NCBI RefSeq assembly: GCF_000524195.1
Contig: NW_020170403.1
Span: 520,993 to 584,992, forward strand
Direction of reading: 5' to 3'
DNA length: 64,000 bases
Source of the DNA: Echinococcus granulosus
Taxonomy: Eukaryota; Platyhelminthes; Cestoda; Cyclophyllidea; Taeniidae
The notes beneath the pieces are model-generated. The model saw only the letters and a list, made by a program, of their open reading frames with translations, had not been told where the DNA came from and made no database searches. Below are positions 49,301 through 63,100 of the stretch, one piece after another. Position 1 is the first letter of the stretch. Each line of letters starts with the position of its first letter. A program made the translations under genes and the position numbers.

Positions 49301-51174
49301 CGTAGGTCCTGTTCCGTTGATAAAAATGCCTTAAAGAAACGCACGAGATTGACAGCTAAGAGGGTTACATACATGACAGGGTAGTCCCTCGCAATTCAGT
49401 CTTAGTGACAGTAGCGTGGAGACTAATGGTTCCGCATCCATGTCTCCAGCCCGCGAGCCTTTTTAAATCCAGTAGTGTGAAAAATACGGAGAAGGGATGT
49501 CGTAAAAATGTGCGTCATCTACATTGTAGTTTCAATCCTGACTAAACATTTTCGCTGCAAAGTCAACATTCCTAGCAAACTGTTGAATTCTACTGCTAAC
49601 TCAATGAGCATAGCAACATACATCCCTTCTGGGTATTATCATTCTGCATCAATTTATCCCGGATCCGTCAATCCAATCACTTTTCCGTCTTCCGTGTTAA
49701 CCCACTCAGCAATTAGAAAACCACCGCTTAGCTCACTCACTGTCACCTATTCACCAATCATTACTAAGTTACTTTACTTAATTCTTGGAAAGCAGTAGTC
49801 ATTAAAATTTAAAAACCCTTTGAAGTCATGTTGGAGAGTTGATTGAATCATTTAAACCTGTTCCAATCGTCCACTGCTTTAGATTCTTGGTTTCTCACAA
49901 TTTACATAACATGCAGCTTTGCAGATCCAGTTCCCAAAACACAGACTGACATCTCGTCACATAAATCAAAACCATTCACTCCCATTCAACCACCACGTTA
50001 TCCACCATGTTCACTTAACCACCTTGGAAATCCCCACACGATTTTTGGCTTCGTGGGATTCAAAAGTGTCATAACCATCGGACACAGGCTGAGAACTAGT
50101 TAATGCCCTCATTAAGCTAGCCAAACATCCACTGCATTTGATCCCAATTTCTCACGTATGGAACCACTAAAGTGATAGCTCCATTTACAAAATTGCATTT
50201 CAAAAATTAATCCTCCTTTTTGCTCCCAGGTCGCGGGTAAGTAACGACCTAGGGACGACACTCAATTAGCCTCCCGTGGAAGGATACTGGCTGATAAATC
50301 TTCCGGAAAATGTCCACCTTATATAAACCACATATATCTGGCAATTGTGCAGTGAGTTACATCCACACAAAACTCTTTCGCCCCTGCTGACATCGAATGA
50401 TAGGTGCAAATGAGCAGGATGAAAACTATTGAAGAAAGAAGAATTTGGAGAGACGCTACTTTAAATACATTTGTCTGGACAGGAATCAGCCCTTCCACCC
50501 CGTCTCCACGTCCAGCTACTTACTTCTCCTTTTGCAATATATTCATCCCTCTTTTGTTGTTCTATCTCACAATTCCTAGTTAGTAAACAAATAACAGCAT
50601 CTGAGTGGTTGTACCTCGATTTCCTTCTCTTTTTACGTGTCAGAATGCTACAAGAACTTGCCAACTATTTTAAAACTAAGTCATCAGAACATATTTTTAT
50701 GGTAAACACCACCCCGAAATTGGCCCAACTACCACGTGCACTTGAGTCCATCAGTCAAATACCCACTGCTAGAAAACACGTATTACAAAATGAATTAATT
50801 CACATCTATTTCCACCATCACCTCATCATGAATTGTGCGTCTGGAAGAGGAAAGAGAAGGAAGCAACAGTGATAGCAGATGGACAGCGATCAAGGGAGAC
50901 AAGCAAACAGTTGACAACACGAAATAAAATCTGGCCTTGTAGATGGGACAACTGGGGAGGGAGCAAAGATAACATCAAGCAATACGACTATCACTACTAC
51001 TTCTATTGGCATCAGTAGTATGGACACAGGCAGGTAGGTATGTGTGCGTAAGAGTTGGCATTATGTACACAGAAGAGAAAGTTGTTTGAACACAGCATCG
51101 TTGCTGTTATTGTGGTCTCTTTGAGGTAGGTAGTGGAGTGCGAAGGACTAGGAGTAGAAGTAGGAGTGTACAAT
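43363..51174. other. Gene-poor spacer, right part
   Basis: No supported exon on either strand. It includes a weak repeat-family-B match at 43381-43420, a stretch at 44808-44905 with weak likeness to repeat family A, and GAAT/ATTC-rich simple sequence near 46.86-46.96 kb and 48.70-48.80 kb. The right edge must contain the arrestin 3' UTR (minus strand). Confidence 0.45.
48705..48795. repeat. ATTC/CATT-rich simple sequence
   Basis: Imperfect repeats of cattcattcc and ttaccaatcc type cover about 90 bp. It is low complexity and non-coding. Confidence 0.5.
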
Positions 51175-54100
51175 TTAGGGGGCAGTCCGTTGACCTTGTT
51201 GTTGACCTTGCTGTCGCTGTTGCTGTTGTTGCATCAAACGAAGACGTGCAAAGTCCTCAAAAATCAGGTCATCTGCGTCCATCTGCTGACACTTATTTGT
51301 CGATGCTGCGCCCTGGGTGGAACTGATCGCCAGGGCGGAGGACGTGGCCGGAGAGGAGGGAGGCGGATGACCCTGTGGATGCGTTCCGTTTGAATGCCTT
51401 TTAAGGGAGGAAATAATAAACTACCCAGAGACCTTTTTCGAACAGAACACCGTAGATTTAGGAAATAAAAAAGAGCACTTTAGGCCGATGCGTGTCGGTC
51501 AAGTGGGGATGAGTCTGGTTAATGCGCAAACTGGAATTCGACTGGTTAAGGCCCAAATAGTATTCATCAAAAACAGAGGTGGTTTGCTGTTGTTTCAACT
51601 TGGTTCTCTACTACAGCACCGCGTTGAAATAAATCTGTCAGATGTTGAGTAGACTAACTCAATGCACCCAGCCATTAGTTCTCAGAATAGGTAGTTCAAC
51701 GTCATCGCTATCCATCAACCGAGTAGAAGTATGGAATATCACGGATGAGACGACGTGATTATCAGCAAAGATACCTATTCGCCATAAAAATTTTATTGTT
51801 TGTGGCTCAGATATTAAATTAGGAAATATGGAGATACAATTCAAAAGCTGTATTTAATTCACAGTTAGTTAGAGCCAGTAGTTACTTCGGGAGGCATTAA
51901 CCATGACCTCCACTGAGGGTAAAGCCACTCCAAATTTAGAATTTGGTCAACTCATAAAACATTTTACCTTTTCGAGACACTTTCAAGGAAAAAAGTGCAG
52001 CAGCGTACTTAAACAAGCCAAAACGAAAGAAAATCGACCATGAGAACTGCACATAACTCCGTCCAAGCAGAGCTAACATTTGGGCACCTTAAATGTTGCA
52101 TCAGTTCAGCCTCCGTGAGAATATGTGGGCACAGTGAATCACCGCGACACTAAAACCAGAGGAGGGGAATGCAGCGACAGGAACGATCTACGAATTCGCT
52201 ATCACGAGTCTCCACAATTGTTCAAAAAGATCTAGATCGAGTAGCTTTCCAATTGAAGGCTCTCAAAGCGGAAAAAGGAAATGGGTCTGTGGCTTGCAAA
52301 AAATGGGCATATCTTTAAGTAATCACGCATTGTGGGGCGGTCGTGAAATCAAGTATTTGTACTGAGGCAAAAGAATGATTCTTAGTTCCAGTCACATCAA
52401 CACTACTGGTCATTCAACACTTCGATAAGTTAGTTGAAACTAAAGCCTACCCCGAGACTATGCACCATAAAGAATAGATATGCGTTACCGTGTTCTCTAC
52501 CACTTCTGTCTCAATTTTAAATTCTTACATAATTAACCATCAGGTGAAGTAAAGTGATGAATGACATCCGAGCTTGTCCACTACAGACAAGGATTTTTGC
52601 CTGACTCCGAATCCACAGAACTTCCTCATCAAATCGCGCGACATTTGGAGCAGGCTCAGTGGCAATTCGTATCGTCCGAAGGTGGTTTCAACACTTTGAT
52701 TCCGATGACAACCAAGCATCAAATGCCGCTGCATCACACGCAGATAAAACCACCACTTTGAAATATGAAGAAGTAAAGTAATTTGAAGCTAGCCTGTTAA
52801 TAAGCTGCAAGTAGTATCAAAAACAAGGTGATTGATAACGCCATTCAACCATTTGGCATGAGGAGGTCGTAATAGAAGCGATGTAGCAAACCAAGTAGGT
52901 GCTGCACGTCATGCAACAATAAGTTAGACAATAGCATTGAAAAAATATGAATGGGTTTTTATAAACGGCATGGAAAAGGACGGTACATTTCAGATTGCTG
53001 GCTGACCAACCGACTGACTGACAGGCGACGAGAAAAGACTACTATGCCTTTGTATGGCAAAGCTTACTCAGCAAACATATCGCTGGTTATTCCCAAGTGA
53101 TTTACTACTGCACTGCACCACACAACTCACACCTGCCTTTGAGACACGCAACCCTTTCATCCTCAAAAGACCAACTTTGGCCCATATGTGTGGTGGATCA
53201 TAAACGCAATTGTTCACCACAAATTGTTCACTCGCTGGAAGTCGAACAATTATGTTTCAGGTCTACCTACCCGATGGGTCGAGACTCTCAAACGAGAATG
53301 GGAAAAACTTCTCCCCTCTGACAAACAGCCAGGACTAGTCAACCTGTTGGAAGAAGGTCATACTCTTAGTTGCACAAGGTGATCATCGCCTTAAACTCGA
53401 AAAGGGAATTAAAATAAGGCAATTAGATGCCCACACACGAGATAGAATAAACAGTTGGAAAATAAAAGTGAGATAGAGAGGTCTACATTGTTTGCTTCTG
53501 CTGGAATCAGCAGCAAGCTTGTGTCGCCACAAAAAGGAACAAGACTGTGGATTTTTTTTTAGAAAGCTTTCTGGGATTCTTTATTTGTGCTTTCAAAAGA
53601 GCCAAGCAAACCTATTTCGCCATCCTATTTATTTCATTAAATGGGTTTTTCTTTGGAGTATGTATTCTTCCTAAAAGTGATTGGCATAATGAAAGATGCC
53701 ATCTACGGAGGATAACTTCACAATAAATCTTCCTGAGTCACTTGCATCGCATCAAAACCTGAGATAGAGGCAGAAGTCTTAATGCTATAGTGGAGACCAG
53801 TATTGCGGTACTGAAAGCAATAGGATTGGAATAAAAGGTACCAAGAAGGGTGCAAAAAAGAGGACAAAATTTAAACAGTAGAACGATTTTAACCATGAGT
53901 GTACATGATTACGTTAGCCTTTCCAATCTGGCACAAATCCCTCCCCACGTCATTGGCATGGAGATCCCCTGCTAGCCCACTCACTTTTCGGACTCGGATG
54001 GCATGCAACGGTCGCAGGGGTAAAGCCAACGCTACACAAGGAGTCCATAACATGAGTTCATTTGCCACGTAATCTTTCGTCAAAAAAATGAAATTTTTGC

Positions 54101-57100
54101 AGGAGTTTACACCATCATTAGCGGTAAGGTGATGATGCTGAGATGGGCGAGACGGAGAAGGCGTAATAGCTTAGAAGGGTTCAACCTGCAACCTGGTTTT
54201 CTGCTTGCAATTCAAATAAAAACAACGTATTCCACCCACATGCAGTAGACTCAAGATGTCACTTCTTTCATCAAGAACACAGTCGAGGATCAAGTTGTAT
54301 TCACCAATTCTTTTACGACAAATAAAAAATTTGACCTCCAACAATTCCCTCAGAATATACACCGCTTTCTTTAATTAGTCTAGGGGTTCATCATCCTAAC
54401 GCCTCGTGGACGTAAATAAAGGCAACTTAGAGATTCGGAAGGTTCTACGTTTACCACAACAGTACGGCCATGGGGGATTATTTAGATGAATTTATAGGCA
54501 GAAGAATGCAGGAGAGGCGCAAAATAAAAACCTCGTCCCTCTTTTGTGCTATTTAACTATAAGTTTGCCATCTATCTTCAGACACAGCCAACTGCTACTT
54601 TCTTCACACCTCTCTGCTTTCAACAAAAGGTTCAAGCGTAAAAAGAGCTTGAAGACTGGATATGAAAGCACTCTACGCAAAAGAAAAACTATTTTCTTTT
54701 CCTGTGGAATTACACCAGCAACCAGGTCCATCAACTCGGAAATACCGATTTTTGCATTTACCAAGTACAAGCTTCCATCGGGAAAATCGGAAGTTACACC
54801 TGCCAAAATTTGCCCAACCACTAAATCTTCGGCGTTTAATGATCAAATCCACGGCTGTAGGTCTTACAAATCTGGTCTTCCAAGCGTTGTAACATTCGCT
54901 CTCTCTCTTGCTGAATTGTCTAAACTTGCGTTGGCTCGCCTTTTAACGGAGGCAATATGAAGGGAAAGCTGGCATCATTTTAGCAAAAAGCTTGCCCTTT
55001 CATGATATTCGGGACCAGTTAAATGCCAGTAAATCACCTCAAGTGGCCTTACTATCGTGGTGATGGGGTAAAACCGGATGCAAATGAAGGAAACGCGAAA
55101 AATAGTAAGACTTTTTTCCCTCACTTTTTGCCTGTTTCGTGTTTCTGAGGAAAAAGAAGCAGTGCAGGAATGTTTTCAAATTAAGTTAGTTCAATACCTC
55201 TTTTTGCGGAACAATGGGAATGTGATTTATTGGCGTGATGTTTGTTAAATCAAGCGTTCCACGCCTACAGCTTGGGGTGGAAACAACTGTGCCGCAGCTA
55301 GAATTTGAGATGGTAAAATACGTCCGCTACCAAAGTCAGTTCATATTTGGATTGAAAAATGTAATTACTTTCAGAATAAGAACATCCTGCATCTACTGTA
55401 TCGTCTTAAAGTCAACCGATCAGTTGCCATTAGCAGATAATCAACGCACGTCACACATTTGTGACGTCTGGGTTTAGATATAGAGGCGTGGGGCAACAAT
55501 GATTTCGCTTTTAACCAATTACACTTTAACCAAACGAGTAGAGAAAATTTAAGGGTAAGGGAACAAATAAACTCATAAACTTCAATGTTATTGCACGATT
55601 TTAAGGTGAGTAACTATTATTACGACAAGGATCTAACCAGAAAGTCAAAATGATGAAAATTTAATGAGGTCAAATCTTTGGTTAATAATATACTTCCATA
55701 CATACAAATCTCAGGAATCGCATCCTTGAAACTGCAAAGAGGTAGTGCGGAATTTGGGCATCTGCTTTGGCATACAAATGCCTACTTATATCGAAAAAGC
55801 GTCTCTGTAATGTGAACGAATTCAATCAATTGGTGTAATTCGGTAAGTCATTAATTGAGCTTCCCTAAAGAGTGTGGTTATTAAATCGTAAAAAACGACT
55901 TCGCGATCTCCAAATTCAAATGATTTACCACACTGAATAGTTGTGTTACAGACTAGAATCACTGCCCTAGAATTACCGTTTCGAGCTTATGGGAATCCAA
56001 AGAGAAATGGCGGACAAGGACGTTTGACGCAAGTTCTGAGGACCTAAAGAAAGTTAGCACAATAGTTAGATCATTCAGAAGTTTCAATGAGCAAAAGCAT
56101 CGCGAAAGAGAGACATGTTCTGGATGTTTACATCTGCCATCAAAACTTAGTAGAGGCAGAATAACCCCCGGAAATTTCTGACAACAAAATTGGAGGTAAA
56201 GGCGGAAAATGAGGTAGAATGCGACGAAATAGCATCTCCTTGTACCAATTTGTGGTCTGAGGCTATGCAGATACCATTCGTCGCTTGGACCCGCTCTACG
56301 CCATTGACCAAGTCCCCTTGAACCAGCACGACCTCATTGGACTGTTAATTAACCATACATAACTAACTCCACCTTAAAAAAAATATTCGCCTATCCTGTC
56401 CACCCATTAAGGAAGGGTAAACAGCGGCTTTAATTTGATCACGAAGTCGTCTTCAGAGCATACAATGGATAAACCCTAAGAGGCGAAATGAGAATAGGAC
56501 AGCCTCTCCCATCCATTGAAGATTAAGCAATGGACTTACTCCCAAGTCAATTGTACTTCCTAAAGCCCACAGCAGAAGGCAACCACTCACAATAATAATC
56601 GCTTCAAAAGCCAAATTTCTTTCTTTTTCTTACCAAAAGTCTGTTCTTTCTCCGGGAATTGAGGAGAGAAATAATAATTCACTTCATCCATAATTTTATA
56701 CTGAGGCACAGATGTCAGGTAAGGGGCTACGATTCCACCTCTACTCCTGCTTCTCGGCTAAGCTAAGTGTCCCATGTCCACGATGACTTTTACGCATCAG
56801 AACACAGTCAAATTTAACACAATCGAAGCCCCTAAAACGCATTCAAAAACTACTTTGCTTCCTTAACTCGATTTCATGGTTAGTTCTTCATTTTTCTTGA
56901 CTATGACCCTACCCAGCTGAAAGTCGGGAATGCCATACCTTTGTTGTTATAGTACAGCCCTTGTCGGGTCTTGCAGTCCATTGATGGGGAAAGTCATTTC
57001 AAAATTGGGCACAAACACCGATGGAGAGGAAGCTGAGCCTCCACTATACACCACTCTCATTGTTTGTTCCACTCCATACATCCCAAAACTTGCATTTATA

Positions 57101-60100
57101 TTGTTTTTCCTACCTTCGTAGAGCTTTTAAAAGCGATTCACTGATTTTTGTCACGCTGAAATATGTACTTCATGATTATGTCTTTCCCCGAGTGTTTGTC
57201 ACTTTCACTATAGCTTTTAGTTAGGATATTAGTGTGACATCTATTCTCTGACGTAGTATTCTACGGGATCCTTCATTATATATGCACTTAACTATATTTA
57301 ACACAGTCTGAATGACCACTGACTTTCTTGGAGAGCTCCTGTATCTCTAGTGCAGTTTAAGTGCAGCATTACCCCTAATCAAATCACCAGAAAGGCAAAT
57401 AATTGCGGGCTTTTTCCCTCCACTCACCCATTGCTATTGGAGGGTGGAGGGGACTCAAGCATGCCAAGAAAGGTTTCTAAGACATCCGCAGCATCCGTAG
57501 AGGCGCCCGTGGCAGAAGGTGGAGGAGGTGCAAATGCCGCCATGCCATCGGGCATCTCGGAGGCGTGAAGAAATTCGGCAATGTGCGAATTGGGGGGCGA
57601 TTTCGGGCCTCTGCTATTGCTACCGGCACTTCCACCACCCGCAGCTCGCTTTGCCAACAGGCCCATTTGTGGTCGCGAGGCTCCAGCACCACCGTTGGGT
57701 GTGAGCGGTTGGGGAGCTTGCGGAGGTAATGGGGGGAGTGCAGGGCCTTCTACTCCCTCCCCTCCACTACTCTCGTCGCCTGCACGACCCGCTTCGGTGA
57801 AGTGAAAGTCTTCCAAACCATCACCAGCACCCTCCGCACCACTGCCAGGAGTAGTAGCACCGGTTTCGGGATTCGGATGGGTAAGAATAAAGGGCAGCTC
57901 CAGGCAGACATCACTGAAAGGTGGAAGGATCAAAGGTGCGATAAGATCTGATTTGTGATAATAATTATTTTGAACAAATCTTGAGTCAAATGCCACATCA
58001 GATAAGTGGCTTAACCATAATAAGTCTCGTTTAGGAATAGCAGTCCAAGATGACTCCTCTTTATCAGCAGGACTGAGGTTCTGCATTATGACGTTTTTCT
58101 TTTTTTGGAAGAGATGAAAACATGAGGGTAGAGGGGGAGTAGTAACTGATCATGTCTGAGCGGGTGACGTTACCTATTCTGTCTTGCAAATTGGTTGCTT
58201 CAGTGAATAGTCGACTTAAAATAAAGAAGGCCATCAAACTTAACAGATGAACGTAGACCAGAGAGAAAATAGACCTCACACATACAGAAGTATAAATTTA
58301 TTTATGACAGCACGTGTACTTCTTACAGGAGCATAATTCTCATCCTCCGCAACGAGGACGCAAATGCTAAATACCAAAGTGGCAGGGTGTACACTCAGTG
58401 CTGGAAAATATGAAGGATGTTCAAGTTTAACAGAACATTTTAGTTTCACAGATTCGCGTTACAATAGGCTTACTACCATCGCGGTACTGTACTCAGTAGC
58501 AGTAACAACCAGTACGTAAGCTATAGGCTGCTCCGGTCCAGACATCGTTCACAAAGACGGCAAGCAACAGTGCTAGCGCATCCACGCAACAGTGTGTGGT
58601 GATGAACGACGCGTTTGACAACGAAGGCGTTAAATCTGAAGATGCACTTCTGCTACAAGACATTTGGATGTAACCGTTTCAAGGGCGGACAATCGTATTT
58701 CGACCAATGGCGAACTTGAGCGTGGTGATCATGTTCCAGGCCTATTGCTTTAATTTTTTGTGAACAAACATTCAGAGAGTAGACTTAAGCGGCAAATCGA
58801 CCTACGACCCGTCGTAAAAACTACATACGGGGCGATCCTCTGTATGCAAAAGGAACAAAATCATTCACAAAGACGAACATTCATAACTTCAAGAAGTCAG
58901 CACACGCTGGCTATTTAGTACAGCTATTTGGAAGCTGTCCTAGGATAATTATATTACGCAATAGGATAAGCGAATGAATGAAGCATGATACTAGGTCGGA
59001 AAAGAAACGGTTTCCGCTCCTAGAACTGCATTCCTTTCCCTTGCAAACACCAAGGTCCCTGTTCAAATTAAACGACTTTCGTCATTTTTTCATGCCAATA
59101 AAAATCAAATTCACAGTTTTGCCAGCAGTTAGAAAAACTTTATTTGCATGCTTAACGCTTGGTTTTGGCAACAGGCCACTTAGGACTCCGTCACTGCAGT
59201 GTCACCCAGCAACTTGGCCTCCAAGCCATGCCAATAGTTCACAAGCCCTTTTGTAGATCAAAAATACACATTCTACCCATTTATTATGTCTTTTTTCGTC
59301 TTCAGGAGAGTCTTGGAGCGCTATAAACAACTGATAGCTCAATGAGGACTCCTTTAAGAAAGAAAATTTGGACCTAAAGATACGTAGCTCACTTCCCGCA
59401 AAAATTGGGGGAATAAATGGGTGGAACGATAAAAACAACTTCCGCGCATTTTATTCCAGTAAAAAAGGATGCAGGTGGAAGAAGAATGCGTAATTCATCT
59501 TATACAAGAACATCAATTGACTGCCTACCATTGCATACTGATGAGACCCCCCGGAAGATTGTAGACGACTGCGAAACTTGCAGGGGAATTCCACTGAAGA
59601 GGGTCGAACAGTAGGCTAGTTCGTTTGAGCCGAAAACACAAAGTCGGAACCATCGACACAAAAATCCACTTCTGGCAGTGGTAATTTCGAAAATACAAGA
59701 ATTTTCTTAACCTATGCAAAGCACTTTTTGTCGGAACACTCAACAATTGTCGAGATGAATTTTGTTCGTTTTTTGTGATAGTACCTTCTGATTCACCTAA
59801 GCAAGGAGTAAAGTCAAAAATTACTCCTGGAAACTGTTGCCAATTGCTTGAACAACTTCTAAATAAGGTTATACAACTTCACGAATACCAAGAAAATTGT
59901 TTTTGGCGCAACTTTGGGCGGAATGGAGTTTTATTTCTCCTTAAGTAGAAGATCACTTTTAAAACTACCGAAAATTAAAGCGCAAGTCTAAATAACTATT
60001 GAATAAGTAGCTCGTCCGAATGTCTGGCTCAAGTGTTTGGGAAATTTCAACTTCAAAATAATTGAACAGATTAAAAAATAGCATTTGGTAATCCCACACT

Positions 60101-63100
60101 AGTGATCAAGGCTGAGCTCCTTCGGCTGTGATAAGTAAACAGTCAATCCTACCAACGCCAAAAATTCATTACAGTTGCTCAGTGACTATACAAAACAGGA
60201 CGATTTTGCATGACTTCAAAGTTATGTCAACATAAATGTCAATCATTATTGTTTTTCTGCCGACTGTGAACCAACAAGGGAAACTGTCAATGGAGACTTA
60301 CTTCCTGGGGCATCGACGGAATCAAAGCTGCCTGGCATATCAATACAAATACGGCTATACGGGCATTAGGGATGGAAAAAAATGGAAATTTTTAATTTGC
60401 TTTTGATAACGTTAGATACTTCACTGTCGAAGAAGTATAAAATGAGGCCAAGCGTGGTTTGCTCCTATCTACGGGGAATTACCTTTAATCAACTTCAGAG
60501 GTCAAGTCTTACACTTAACTACTTCAGATGTGAGCTAAACTGGGCACAAAAAAGGCAAAAATTTCAACGATTTGTCAATTAACAGCGAAATGTTACATTA
60601 TCACACTTTTCGCGCCCGTTTTGACTGCGTACTTTGACCGCCACACTTCCTGATAAAGTGGTTAATCCAAACCAGAAAACAGATCGTAAAGTTCTTACTT
60701 TGAGAAGTCACCATTTGACAATGACAATTGTGACTCCATCTCGTCAACACAGACATGGTTCTGAATACTCAAGCAGAACCAGTGAGTGCCAGCAGTGAAC
60801 AGTACAGGTAAAAATGGCATTTCGCAAAAAAAAGAGAACCGCGAAAAAGCTGATAATTGGAAAAGACGTGTTGTAAGTAGTGTACCATTTACCTCCTTCG
60901 CTGCTTGCGGCATCAGCGCCAGAGGCGTGTGCAAGCCTTTGCGGTGCGATAGACCTCGAATTATGAGGGACGCATACAAATGGATAGGGTAGTATTTTAT
61001 AACCTCTGGGAAATTTTAATTATTTGTTTATTCAAGGAACTATTAATATTTGTGAAAAGTACACTGATTTGCAAATTAGTCTTTACTTTAAAAACATTTA
61101 TATTTACAAGACAAATAAAGAAAATTTTGCGGACTTTTCCCCTTACTTTGGAAAAAGTGGCTATTCTTACAGTTCAGTGCAAGGTTTCGCCCTCAAGAGA
61201 TGTCTGAGAGGCTAAACCAAAAGTAAGTCCAACAGGGAGAAATTATGTTCTACTGCAGGATGGATAGTCAAAGGGGAAAACCTAAGCCACTAGCGCAAAC
61301 CCAAGAGACACACTCGGTGGGTGGTGCCTAGACAATCGGTGAACAAACAAACGAAACCTCAGGCTAAGCTTCCCTAGGCTATAACGTCTGAGAAAAAATC
61401 CAATCAAAAGGTTATGACTTCCTATAAAAGACCACGATCAAAACTGTAGAAACTATTCTTTAATCATCTACTTTACCGTCGGTGGATAATGGACGGCGTT
61501 GGTTCTAATTACGAAGAAAATCTTGCTATCTTATAGTCAAGAAGATTTGCTTACAAACTAAATAGGGATTAGAAGTAAGGGGGTTGCAGTGAATTTCATA
61601 CATGCTTATCACTTCCCACTGTGGCTAAATAGAGACCGCACTCAATTCATATATGAAGGAAACATAGCTAAATTGAGAAGATATAAAAACTTGCACTACA
61701 AAAATATGATATCTCCCCACTCACTTCTCTTGCTTTAAGGACACTTAAAGTTCCGTTTCTGTACTTTCGCCGTCTTTGGAGAAAAACTCAGAGTACTAAA
61801 ACTTGATAGATTTGTGATAGTTCAGACAGTATCAAAGATAGACCACAATTCCATGAATGAAATTAAACAAACATTTAACATAACATTTATTCAGTCCCGA
61901 CTTCGATAGACTGGGATTTTATCTTGTCACAAATTCATCCCTCCATTCATTTCTTCAAAAACCGTCAAGGTAACACGAGACCTTGACGTCTGCTAATAGT
62001 TGATGGATCTATGGATGTAACATCGGTAGAGGATAAATCCATATCCGAAAAAGAATACCCACACCGAAACACTTACATAATCAAACTCTCCAAATTTTTC
62101 TCCTGGTAAAGGGAACAGTTCAGATTTGCTCGGGTTTCGACTAGTGAAGGAATGAAACAGACGTGCCTAAACCATCGCAGAAATAATTTAGTGTACTTCA
62201 ACACTTCATAAAGTGCAAAATCGAAAAAGAATATTTTTTTTGGAGAAAGAATAAAGAATTAAACACGATCCTTGAAGAAATAAAAACAGACGTCCCAAAA
62301 CCATCACAAAATTCATTAAATTAGCTTCAAGAAATCAACAACGATCAGAATTGGGATATTACGGAAACCAATTTCTAAATTTACTGAAATTGGAGAAACG
62401 TAACTAAAACTATAGATATAATCAACAGATTAATAAATTCATGAAGTGACGATGTCGTACGTGTAAGTGTGGGTCGCTGAATGATTTTACAATGTGGACG
62501 CGATTTCTCCCACAAAACAATGAACCGCAATTTGTTGATTGAGGGGTGCATGGAGGAGCAGACGGCGGGAAAGAGTTAAGATTGGAGGAGTCTAATTACC
62601 CTCAACGGTTCCTGCTGCTGCTGCTGCCGCTGCTGCAGCTGACTCATCCCGTCTCAGAGGCGGCCACGGCAGCAGCAGCAGCAGTAACGCTACGCAAACA
62701 GCCTCGCCTAATGAGTACACAACTACCAGGCTCTGGTGTTCCGCAATTCTTGTTCTGTAGCTTCCTCCTCTTCTCAGCTTTGCAACAGCTGTTAACATTG
62801 CAAATAATTTGGGAAAAGGGATTCAGAATGTCGAACCTTCTCTGCTGAAAGGAGACGATACTATGACTCTGCAGTAGTACCAACGGAAATCGGGGCGAAA
62901 TATATAGCTAATCAAAAATGCAGAAAATTAATCAGTTATGTTTGATTACTTGGAACCAAAAATTCGGAAAAAAAAACTGGCAATGAAACTCCGATTTGAG
63001 TAGCGACGACTCATTGCTTCAGGCAGCAAATTAAGCAATTCAAAGGATAAGGAAACTCCCAGACTGTGAAGGAAATTCATTTCGTAAGAAAAATTGGCTT

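Noticed and set aside
54544..54960. 138-codon plus-strand frame
   Set aside because: It begins inside an arrestin intron, with no promoter, splice context or domain. A chance frame is more likely.
57477..57805. Open frames on both strands around 57.5-57.8 kb
   Set aside because: They are out-of-frame readings of the Gly/Pro-rich arrestin exon.
62592..62848. Polyglutamine, polyalanine or polyleucine protein at the triplet repeat
   Set aside because: Frames of all kinds are open on both strands because of the triplets. The piece lies in an intron with no flanking exon.
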